Assembly (NCBI GenBank): GCA_964352225.1
Contig: CAYGRM010000432.1
Span: 1 to 5,372, forward strand
DNA from: CAJQQY01 sp964352225
Lineage (GTDB): Bacteria > Bacteroidota > Bacteroidia > Chitinophagales > Saprospiraceae
DNA length: 5,372 nucleotides
Direction of reading: 5' to 3'
Shown here: positions 1 to 5,372 of the stretch, one piece after another
Position numbering within the stretch: position 1 is the stretch's first letter
Layout: each line of letters begins with the position of its first letter
Notes under the pieces: generated by a model
What the model was told of the DNA's origin: nothing
Databases searched by the model: none
Seen by the model: only the letters and a program-made list of their open reading frames with translations
Translations under genes and position numbers: made by a program

Positions 1-849
1 ATTCTGTTGTTAGGACTTTTATATGTAAAATATAAAATAACAAATTCAGGTATTCCTATTTTACCTTTTTCGTTTGAGTTGGTTATTGATTTTTTGTTTT
101 TTTTCTTAGCAGCAAATCTAGGATTGAAGGTACTTTTGTTTTATTATCGTAAAAGAAAAAAGCTCCAACCTAACAAAAAAGATAATGTTATTATTGGGCT
201 CGAAAATTTGTATTACCTCATTATTGGAGGCGCAATAATTCTTACCATCATTGGCTTTTGGGGCATTGATGTTCGCACTTTATTTACTACTTTAAGTATA
301 GTTGCGGCAGCGGTTGCCATTATATCCAAAGATTATTTAAGCGAAATCATTAGTGGAATCATCATTAGTTTTTCCAATGAAATTACTATCGATGATTACG
401 TCAAAATTGGAGAACAAAAAGGAAAAATTATTGATATTAATTTGACCAAAATCGCTTTACTTAACGAAGATGATGATGTTGTTTTTATTCCTAATAACAA
501 GGTATTTACAAGTGAAATAATTAACTATACCAAACGAGAAATTAGGAAAATAAATATTGATTTTGAAATGGATTTGCAATACATCAAATCAGTAGAAGAG
601 TTGGAAGCTGACTTAATTGCTTGTTTAGATGATTACCAAGAACATATTGATCAAGGTAAATTTAACCTAAGAATAGGGAACATTAACAAAGAAAGTCTCA
701 CCATGAAGTTCCAATATCAGTTAATAAAAATTAATCGAGACATAGAAAGGGAAATAAGAAAAAAAACAGTTCGCAGGGTCATTAATTACATTAAATCTGC
801 CAAAGAAATTGCCACAGGAGTTAATTCGAATAAAGAGAATATGGCTTAA
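1..849 (+). CDS. MscS-family mechanosensitive ion channel, 5'-truncated by the window edge
   Basis: Product: an inner-membrane channel of the MscS superfamily, which in characterised members opens under membrane tension to release solutes during hypo-osmotic shock. The frame is open to base 1, so the true start lies upstream; the TTG at base 7 is only the first possible start in view. Numbering from that TTG (280 residues), hydrophobic segments lie at about 22-46 and 67-86, followed by the pore-lining helix at about 88-122. The MscS beta domain follows, with the DDYVKIG (129-135) and VFIPNNKV (159-166) signatures and INYTKRE at 172-178. The rest, to 280, is the alpha/beta cytoplasmic cage region and a basic helical tail. 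Compared with E. coli MscS, the pore-helix Gln-Gly kink position appears to be Lys108-Asp109, and small-residue packing uses Ala instead of Gly. The family call is firm. Gating properties and ion preference are unknown. The gene ends 14 bp from a convergent gene. Confidence 0.9.
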   Translation: MLLLGLLYVKYKITNSGIPILPFSFELVIDFLFFFLAANLGLKVLLFYYRKRKKLQPNKKDNVIIGLENLYYLIIGGAIILTIIGFWGIDVRTLFTTLSIVAAAVAIISKDYLSEIISGIIISFSNEITIDDYVKIGEQKGKIIDINLTKIALLNEDDDVVFIPNNKVFTSEIINYTKREIRKINIDFEMDLQYIKSVEELEADLIACLDDYQEHIDQGKFNLRIGNINKESLTMKFQYQLIKINRDIEREIRKKTVRRVINYIKSAKEIATGVNSNKENMA

Positions 850-857
850 GTTTTATC

Positions 858-877
858 AACCTCTCAAGGGAGTTTTT
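858..877 (+). terminator. Possible weak terminator after the MscS-like gene
   Basis: A short hairpin (CTCT, loop CAAG, GGAG; one G-U pair) is followed directly by five T on the plus strand, 11 bases after the channel gene's stop codon. It overlaps the 3' end of the convergent gene. The stem is only 4 bp, extended by two A-T pairs across a mismatch, so it is marginal. Its position and T-run are its main support. Confidence 0.3.
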
Positions 878-3704
878 CTAAAATCTTGACAGTATCACTT
901 GCATGATTTTTTATTTTTTTATTTGGATGATCCAAAAGTTTTTGGACTAAGGGTAGGTAATTTTTATTTTTTAATTGAGCTAAAAGATATAGTACCGCTA
1001 TTTTAATTCGCACATCTTTTCCTTCTAAAAGCATTTGAAAACACTCCTCTTCTCTTGGAATTTTTAGTTTTAAATTTTTGATAGCGTCTTCTGATATCGT
1101 TTCCAGCATACTTGTTTCCACCAGAGGAATTAACACTTTTTTCATATTGGGTTCTAGCAAATTATCCAAAAACTCTATGGCATTCACATTCATTTCAGAA
1201 GCTTTGTCGCTTAATCCTCGGTAGATATGAAAAATATCTTCAGGTGGATATCTCAACCCGAGCAATCTAAAAATTCTTTCCAAATTTTTACTGAGTCTTT
1301 TTTCCAAAAGCATAACAAGACTTTTACGTGCTTGGATAATCTTGGGAAAAACTTCCTGATGAGTCATATTTTCGAACTGAATTTGAACGTAAAAAACAGA
1401 CAATGTACTTTGGTACAATTGAGCCTCTTCCAAAATCCTATTAGCAATTTTATTAGGACTGAAATTTAGGTGAGGATAGTTATTTCTTAACATATTTAAT
1501 CCTCTCAAAGCTTCCAGTCGAAGTGTCCCATCTTCATGATCAATCATTTCAAATAGAAAATCCACAGACTTCTGTCTGCCAATTTTTTTGACTACTGCTG
1601 GTATTTTTCGAAGTATATCTAAATCAAATTCAGCTTGTTTGATTTTATATTTTATTATTGGAAATAATGCATCTTGGTAATTAACCAGAGCATTTTCAGC
1701 AGTAGACCGAGTTTCTTTATTGAGTAAAAAAGTTAACAGGTCATTGATAAACAAAGGACTAAGGGTATTGCCGGCTGAACTAATCGATTCAGTTACTACC
1801 TTTGGATTTTCATCCTGAAAATATTGTTTGATAATAAAATAATAACTCGAAAAATTAGAATACCCGATAGCCTTCAGTAAACTTATTTTTGAAAAAATCT
1901 TCTCCTCTAAAGTTGGTAGATGAGGAATCTCCTGAATCTTATTTCCAATAATCAAATCCAAATCTAATTGTTGTTGAATATTAGGATTACGCCGAGTTTC
2001 TTTAGCCAAACTTACCATAGCAGCACCACTTACTCGATAATCTGAATCAGAAATATATTTTTTCATCAAGACAATTTCATCCTCAGGATCTCGAAGTAAT
2101 AAATATTCGAAAGCAGCGATTTTTACCTTTTGAGTAGGATGATTGACTAGTGATTTTACCGATTCAGAAATATTATATTTCTTAAAAAAATATAAATTCC
2201 GAAGTGCCTCCGCCTTGATTTCATCAGAGGGATGTTGAAGCATATTTTTTATACTTTCAAATAACCGATCGTCAGGATGTTCTCTTAATTTTCGTAAAAC
2301 AAATAAAATCTGACTGTCCTCTCCATTCACTAATACTTTTCGAAAACCACCTAAAACGGATTCACTTTTTAAATCCAAATCTTTTAATGATTTTGATTTG
2401 GGAGCAATTTCTTGTAGTTTTAGACGAAAAGTTCGAAGGTATTCTTTACGAACTTTGTTAGCAAAATATATCCACAAAAACAGTAATGCTAATATCATCC
2501 AACTTACCGCAACCATGGGTAAATCCAGTCCTTTGATAACAAAAATTAAAAGCAACCCAATTATTCCTGAAGCTAAACTATCCACAAAAACATCAATAAA
2601 AGTTTTCGTTTGATTTTTGATTTCTTTAGATATAGGCATGATCAATAATTCCATCGAAGCCTTGTTGATACTTTGTTTGAGACTGCCATCTGCCATTTTT
2701 AAAAAGACGGCAGCCATCAGTAATGTTGGAAAAAACAGTAATAAAATTGCTGCAAAAAATATCATTCCTGGCAGGAAGAAAAGCGAAACACCTACCCCAA
2801 ATGTCCCCACCACTCTACGAGTAAGAAAAAGTTGAAGAAGCAGAGATATTACATTGAAGGTAGAAAACCAAAACCCAAAAAAAGCAGTTAACTCATCAGC
2901 GTCCGGAATCAATCGAGAGGCAATTCCACCAAATTGGTAATCGACTAATTTTGCTACCATTGCACTCAAACCAACAATGCAAGCAATATAAGTGAGGTGC
3001 TTGGATTGTCGAATTAAATGAAATGGTCGAGCAGAATTTTTTGGAAGTGCTTGCTTTCTTTCAACAGAATTAGTCGTTTCTAAAATATTTTTTTTCCAAA
3101 CATTTCTAGAGACGGGAATACAAATAGATAAAAGGCCAGCGCAAATAAATGGCAAATTTTCACTACCAACAGACTCCGCCAAAATAGAAGTTAAATACCC
3201 TCCAAAAATGCCTCCCGCAATGGCACCTGCACCTACAAAACCAAAAATTCGCTTAGCTTCCCGTGGATTAAAAACCATATTCGCGAGTACCCAAAATTGA
3301 GAAGTAGTCAGCAAAGCAAATATCGCAACCCAAATATAAAATAAATATAAAATGATATTTTCGAAAAGATTAAATCGCAGGCAAATACCAAAAATAATCA
3401 AACTGATGACCGACAAACTAAGGGTACTCAAGTTGATTTTGTACAAAGAAAATTTAGCTAAAAAACGAGCATAAATTAAAGATACAATTGCAGCTACAAT
3501 AGCTACCAAAATAAAGGCAATAGGTAATTGCTCCACCCCATATTTGGCTAAAAAAAGCGCATTGACCGTAGGCTTAACAATGAGAAGTGTAGAGATAATC
3601 AAAAAAATATTAAACTGCATGAGCAAGGCTCGTTGCAATTCTCCAGTTCTGATATCGAATAATTTGAAAAAGAAAACTTTAGAGGCTTCTTGGATTTTTT
3701 CCAA
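864..3704 (-). CDS. NTT/TLC nucleotide-transporter-like membrane protein fused to a C-terminal HEAT-repeat domain
   Basis: The protein has 946 residues. Residues about 20-418 form a polytopic membrane domain with roughly 11-12 hydrophobic helices, resembling the ATP:ADP antiporter (NTT/TLC) family. FDIRTGELQR (16-25) precedes the first helix, and VKPTVNALFLAKYG (43-56) fits the first-helix region where NTT proteins carry a conserved Lys. Residues 345-375 (key residues E352, P357, K363, K367, D371-V372) resemble the NTT segment around K-E-M-A-Y-I-P. Residues about 440-946 are cytoplasmic alpha-helical HEAT-like repeats, for example at 491-507, 522-538, 553-569, 723-740, 894-911 and 926-942. 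Between them, about 817-861 is a conserved-looking segment containing NAIEFLDNLL. The start is TTG: an in-frame TAG lies four codons upstream, and the next Met (29) would cut into the first helix. Fusions of NTT-like and HEAT domains are known in bacteria. Substrate and direction are not established, and nucleotide exchange is not proven. No cyclic-nucleotide-binding domain is visible. Confidence 0.85.
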   Translation of the reverse strand: MEKIQEASKVFFFKLFDIRTGELQRALLMQFNIFLIISTLLIVKPTVNALFLAKYGVEQLPIAFILVAIVAAIVSLIYARFLAKFSLYKINLSTLSLSVISLIIFGICLRFNLFENIILYLFYIWVAIFALLTTSQFWVLANMVFNPREAKRIFGFVGAGAIAGGIFGGYLTSILAESVGSENLPFICAGLLSICIPVSRNVWKKNILETTNSVERKQALPKNSARPFHLIRQSKHLTYIACIVGLSAMVAKLVDYQFGGIASRLIPDADELTAFFGFWFSTFNVISLLLQLFLTRRVVGTFGVGVSLFFLPGMIFFAAILLLFFPTLLMAAVFLKMADGSLKQSINKASMELLIMPISKEIKNQTKTFIDVFVDSLASGIIGLLLIFVIKGLDLPMVAVSWMILALLFLWIYFANKVRKEYLRTFRLKLQEIAPKSKSLKDLDLKSESVLGGFRKVLVNGEDSQILFVLRKLREHPDDRLFESIKNMLQHPSDEIKAEALRNLYFFKKYNISESVKSLVNHPTQKVKIAAFEYLLLRDPEDEIVLMKKYISDSDYRVSGAAMVSLAKETRRNPNIQQQLDLDLIIGNKIQEIPHLPTLEEKIFSKISLLKAIGYSNFSSYYFIIKQYFQDENPKVVTESISSAGNTLSPLFINDLLTFLLNKETRSTAENALVNYQDALFPIIKYKIKQAEFDLDILRKIPAVVKKIGRQKSVDFLFEMIDHEDGTLRLEALRGLNMLRNNYPHLNFSPNKIANRILEEAQLYQSTLSVFYVQIQFENMTHQEVFPKIIQARKSLVMLLEKRLSKNLERIFRLLGLRYPPEDIFHIYRGLSDKASEMNVNAIEFLDNLLEPNMKKVLIPLVETSMLETISEDAIKNLKLKIPREEECFQMLLEGKDVRIKIAVLYLLAQLKNKNYLPLVQKLLDHPNKKIKNHASDTVKILEKLP

Positions 3705-3726
3705 TGGATTTAAATTCTATTTTCTG

Positions 3727-3769
3727 AAAAAAAACAAGATAGGAAGAAGAATACAAAAAAAAACAAGAT
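3727..3769 (-). repeat. Two copies of a poly-A tract motif, 29 bp apart, before the NTT-HEAT gene
   Basis: AAAAAAAACAAGAT occurs at 3727-3740 and again at 3756-3769 (on the minus strand, ATCTTG followed by eight or nine T). The copies start 29 bp apart, close to three helical turns, and lie 23-65 bp upstream of the TTG start of the transporter-like gene. The minus strand reads TATCTTG at 3737-3743, which resembles the Bacteroidota -7 element TAnnTTTG but lacks one T. An upstream TTG (3764-3766) lies about 20 bp away, within the usual spacer range. The tracts may be promoter, bending or UP-like sequence. They could also reflect a small local duplication. Confidence 0.35.
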
Positions 3770-3777
3770 GACTAGAT

Positions 3778-3822
3778 CTATTTTCCTCCAAGGAAATTAA
3801 AGTACACCTTGGAGGAAAATAG
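3778..3822 (-). terminator. Perfect 16-bp inverted repeat, probable transcript-end hairpin after the serine hydrolase gene
   Basis: CTATTTTCCTCCAAGG (3778-3793) and its exact reverse complement (3807-3822) flank a 13-base loop. The hairpin begins 2 bases after the stop codon of the minus-strand serine hydrolase gene, which is where a terminator or 3' stabilising structure is expected. On the minus strand the T-run is not adjacent: nine T lie at 3755-3763, about 14 bases beyond the stem, so this is not a textbook intrinsic terminator. On the plus strand TTTTATTT follows directly, but no plus-strand gene precedes it. The hairpin separates the hydrolase gene from the transporter-like gene. Confidence 0.65.
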
Positions 3823-3824
3823 TT

Positions 3825-4733
3825 TTATTTATTCTTTAAAACAATATCGACTACTTTTCCAATTTGTCTAATAATATTTTCGCCATCAGCATCTTCTACC
3901 AAGGCTACTAAAATATACTGACGCTCAGGTCCCCATACCATAATACTGTCAGAATGAAAAACACTCCATGAACCAGATTTACGAAATAGCTTGGCTTCGG
4001 GAGCAATTTTTTCAAATGTATTAACGAATTTATGATGCAATTTAGGGTCAATCATAATTTCTAGCATTTGCTCAGAACGCGCCTCATTAACTAATTTTCC
4101 ATAAGCCATCATATAATAGAATCGGGCAACTTGATTAGAAGTAGCAGCATGACTCAAACCTTCCATAGGCTCAGGATTACGTTTTCCTCCTGAAGCATAT
4201 CGCTTACCGACCCAGAGTCCACCGCCTTGATTCTTATCATATAATCGATACTTAGGATTAGTGAGTACTTTAGATATTTTTTGGTATCCTAGTCGGTCGA
4301 TCATTCTGGTGGAGGCATGATTATCCGATTTTGAAATCATAATTTGCATATCGTGTTTCACTTCAGCCGTTTCTTCCAGTTCACAATTTTCGATAGCGTC
4401 CATCGCAGCGAGCAGGATAGCTATCTTGGGTAAACTCGCTGCATACATCATTTCGTTGCCATTGACATCAGCAAATGCTACCTTATTCAAATCACTCAAA
4501 TCAACTAAACTAACTGCTAATTTTTTTTGAGCAATGAGCGATTTCCATTTGGGATTTTCTCTGAGTTTTTTAACTAAGTTAAATTCTAAGGAGGCATCTT
4601 CACAACTCTTTAAGGGTTGAAAAACGCCATCGAAATCAGAACATGGAATACCTAAATCCTCCATTTGTTGTGCATCAGCTACAAAAGAGAATAATAATAA
4701 AAACAAAACATTAAAAATGCTTTTTACTTTCAT
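3825..4733 (-). CDS. Exported class A beta-lactamase-like serine hydrolase
   Basis: The 302-residue protein starts with ATG and has a Sec signal peptide: basic MKVK, a hydrophobic core at about 6-18, and likely cleavage after ADA (19-21). The mature enzyme should act in the periplasm or outside the cell. The penicillin-recognising serine hydrolase motifs appear in order: S100-L-P-K103 (nucleophile and general base), S136-D137-N138, and K252-S253-G254. This supports the class A beta-lactamase / PF13354-like fold. The distance from the nucleophile to SDN is only 36 residues, against about 60 in TEM-type enzymes, and no E-x-x-L-N omega-loop motif is recognisable. The loop region (about 165-195) is Gly-, Arg- and Lys-rich. 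A role as a peptidase, esterase or peptidoglycan-related hydrolase is therefore at least as likely as antibiotic resistance. C31 and C44 could form a disulfide. The substrate is unknown. A leader hairpin lies upstream and a strong hairpin follows the stop. Confidence 0.85.
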   Translation of the reverse strand: MKVKSIFNVLFLLLFSFVADAQQMEDLGIPCSDFDGVFQPLKSCEDASLEFNLVKKLRENPKWKSLIAQKKLAVSLVDLSDLNKVAFADVNGNEMMYAASLPKIAILLAAMDAIENCELEETAEVKHDMQIMISKSDNHASTRMIDRLGYQKISKVLTNPKYRLYDKNQGGGLWVGKRYASGGKRNPEPMEGLSHAATSNQVARFYYMMAYGKLVNEARSEQMLEIMIDPKLHHKFVNTFEKIAPEAKLFRKSGSWSVFHSDSIMVWGPERQYILVALVEDADGENIIRQIGKVVDIVLKNK

Positions 4734-4760
4734 TGGAAAAGATTGATTTGAGAAATGAAA

Positions 4761-4794
4761 TTGTTAAAGAGAATCAAAAGACTCCCTTTAACAA
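4761..4794 (-). promoter_or_regulatory. Hairpin in the leader of the serine hydrolase gene
   Basis: TTGTTAAAG (4761-4769) and CTTTAACAA (4786-4794) form a perfect 9-bp stem. It extends by two further pairs past an inner mismatch (4771-4772 with 4783-4784). The inverted repeat ends 27 bases before the ATG at 4733 and lies downstream of the predicted promoter, so it would be part of the 5' leader RNA. On the minus strand it is followed by TTTCATTTCT, which is T-rich but interrupted. It could be an attenuator, a leader stabiliser, or an operator-like palindrome. Confidence 0.4.
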
Positions 4795-4818
4795 CTTCAA
4801 TAAATTGAATAAATTGTT

Positions 4819-4826
4819 CAAAGATA
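4819..4826 (-). promoter_or_regulatory. Candidate Bacteroidota -7 promoter element for the serine hydrolase gene
   Basis: The minus strand reads TATCTTTG, an exact match to TAnnTTTG, the -7 element of Bacteroidota primary-sigma promoters. It lies 85 bases before the ATG and would give a leader of roughly 80 bases containing the hairpin at 4761-4794. No TTG-like -33 element is visible at the expected distance; that region reads TTATTCTTAT. The call rests on the -7 element alone. Confidence 0.45.
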
Positions 4827-4854
4827 ATTCTATATTTTCTTAGGAATAAGAATA

Positions 4855-4906
4855 AATCACATCTGGAAAATAGATCCGTTTGACTGACAAATTTTACGAT
4901 GTGATT
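4855..4906. repeat. Spaced 9-bp inverted repeat between the hydrolase and acidic lipoprotein genes
   Basis: AATCACATC (4855-4863) and GATGTGATT (4898-4906) are exact reverse complements separated by 34 bases. The spacer holds a small internal inverted repeat, TTTG (4879-4882) with CAAA (4888-4891), so a folded RNA would have an outer stem with an inner hairpin. On the minus strand the repeat begins 42 bases after the acidic gene's stop and is followed by TATTCTTATT. It may be a weak terminator, a protein-binding site pair, or chance in AT-rich DNA. Confidence 0.3.
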
Positions 4907-4930
4907 CTGTAGATATTCTGAATAATTCTA
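4904..4930. repeat. Three helically phased ATTCT repeats
   Basis: ATTCTG at 4904-4909, ATTCTG at 4915-4920 and ATTCTA at 4925-4930 recur at 11- and 10-bp spacing, about one helical turn. They sit just downstream of the acidic lipoprotein gene and overlap the right arm of the spaced inverted repeat. Such phasing can mark a multimeric regulator site, but six-base repeats in AT-rich DNA can arise by chance. Confidence 0.2.
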
Positions 4931-4948
4931 CAATTTCTCTCTCCTTAT

Positions 4949-5194
4949 TTATTCTTCATCTTCTTCCATCATCAATGTATCACCATCCATGGAATCTGAA
5001 TCATTTTCCATAGAATCATCGTCATCCTCTTCTTCCTCATCATCCTCCTCTCCTTCATCTTCAAACTCCTCTTCGTCCTCCATCATTTCATCATTTTGTT
5101 CCGTTTTAGCTTGCTTGGAATTGCTGCAAGTACAATTAGAAAATATCATACTACCCATTAAAGCAAAGAATAGAACCAAAAGAATTTTTTTCAT
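4949..5194 (-). CDS. Small, extremely acidic putative lipoprotein of unknown function
   Basis: The 81-residue protein starts with ATG. It has a short basic start (MKK), a hydrophobic core (about 4-18) and Cys21 preceded by IFSN, a relaxed lipobox acceptable for Bacteroidota lipoproteins though Asn at -1 is not canonical. Cys23 is a second, less likely lipidation site. From residue 35 to the end, 32 of 47 residues are Asp or Glu, including an unbroken acidic run at 49-60, and six are Met. No folded domain is recognisable; the tail should be disordered and strongly negative. It might bind divalent cations or positively charged surfaces, but no function can be assigned. A signal peptide running into a composition-biased tail, with no stop in a low-complexity stretch, supports a real gene. 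The coding DNA is rich in TCC/TCT/TCA repeats (plus-strand view), which may make its length prone to slippage. The promoter is unclear. Confidence 0.7.
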   Translation of the reverse strand: MKKILLVLFFALMGSMIFSNCTCSNSKQAKTEQNDEMMEDEEEFEDEGEEDDEEEEDDDDSMENDSDSMDGDTLMMEEDEE

Positions 5195-5372
5195 TTCAAA
5201 AAATGTTTAATTGTTAAAAAATTGTGTTTTATTTTAATTAAACCAAAGACTGTTTTTGATAAAAATGGTCACTTATTTTTTTTTTAAATGAAAAGTTACC
5301 ATATTTATTTTTTCTTGTCTATTGTAAAAAATTAACTAAAAAATAATAAATATACATGCTGATTAATAAAAG
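5195..5372. other. AT-rich intergenic region at the right edge
   Basis: No convincing gene is seen. The region includes a run of ten T at 5276-5285 and very AT-rich flanks, and must contain the promoter of the acidic lipoprotein gene. The minus strand shows AGTCTTTG (5244-5251), which matches only the TTTG half of the -7 element. An ATG at 5356 on the plus strand (reading M-L-I-N-K to the edge) could begin a rightward gene, but five codons cannot support a call. Confidence 0.5.

Noticed and set aside
2387..2451. Possibility that the transporter-like and HEAT parts are two genes or a sequencing fusion
   Set aside because: The frame runs without a stop through a charged linker after the last helix, and domain fusions of this kind are known, so one gene is the simpler reading.
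3825..4733. Calling the serine hydrolase an antibiotic-resistance beta-lactamase
   Set aside because: The core motifs match, but the shortened cleft region and missing ExxLN motif do not support a resistance claim from sequence alone.
4755..4808. Short plus-strand peptide frame starting MKLLKRIK, 17 codons
   Set aside because: It is too short, overlaps the leader hairpin, and has no supporting promoter or homology that I recognise.
4989..5210. Serine-rich plus-strand reading frame opposite the acidic lipoprotein gene
   Set aside because: Its poly-Ser composition is the mirror of Glu/Asp codons on the other strand. The minus-strand frame has a proper signal peptide and is the better gene.
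5356..5372. Possible start of a rightward gene at the window edge
   Set aside because: Only five full codons are visible, and no clear plus-strand promoter or ribosome binding site precedes it.
1..5372. A new defence or mobile genetic system
   Set aside because: No nuclease, recombinase, toxin-antitoxin, CRISPR or transposase features are seen. The genes are ordinary envelope functions with separate transcription signals.

Overview
The window is AT-rich, and three traits suggest a member of the Bacteroidota: A/T-rich gene leaders without clear Shine-Dalgarno sequences, one good TAnnTTTG-type -7 promoter element, and a lysine-rich, low-GC codon style. This is inferred from composition and gene content; there is no rRNA or other marker in view. 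No phage, insertion sequence, CRISPR, tRNA or rRNA signal was seen.

Layout from left to right. Bases 1-849 (+) hold the 3' part of an MscS-type small-conductance mechanosensitive channel gene whose beginning lies outside the window. It converges, with a 14-bp gap, on a large minus-strand gene (864-3704). That gene encodes a 946-residue membrane protein: an N-terminal nucleotide-transporter-like (NTT/TLC, ATP:ADP antiporter family) membrane domain fused to a long C-terminal HEAT-repeat tail. Upstream of it on the same strand is a 120-bp gap with a perfect 16-bp inverted repeat and a duplicated poly-A tract motif. Next come a secreted class A beta-lactamase-fold serine hydrolase (3825-4733, minus), a structured 215-bp intergenic region, and a small, extremely acidic putative lipoprotein (4949-5194, minus). 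The last 178 bases are AT-rich and hold no convincing gene.

The three complete genes all lie on the minus strand, but hairpins and 120-215 bp gaps separate them, so they look like single transcription units rather than a tight operon. All four products act at or outside the inner membrane: channel, transporter-like protein, periplasmic or secreted hydrolase, and lipoprotein. I see no direct functional link between them. The most notable items are the transporter-HEAT fusion, the shortened beta-lactamase-like enzyme lacking a recognisable deacylation-glutamate motif, and the polyacidic lipoprotein. I do not see evidence for a multi-gene new system in this window.
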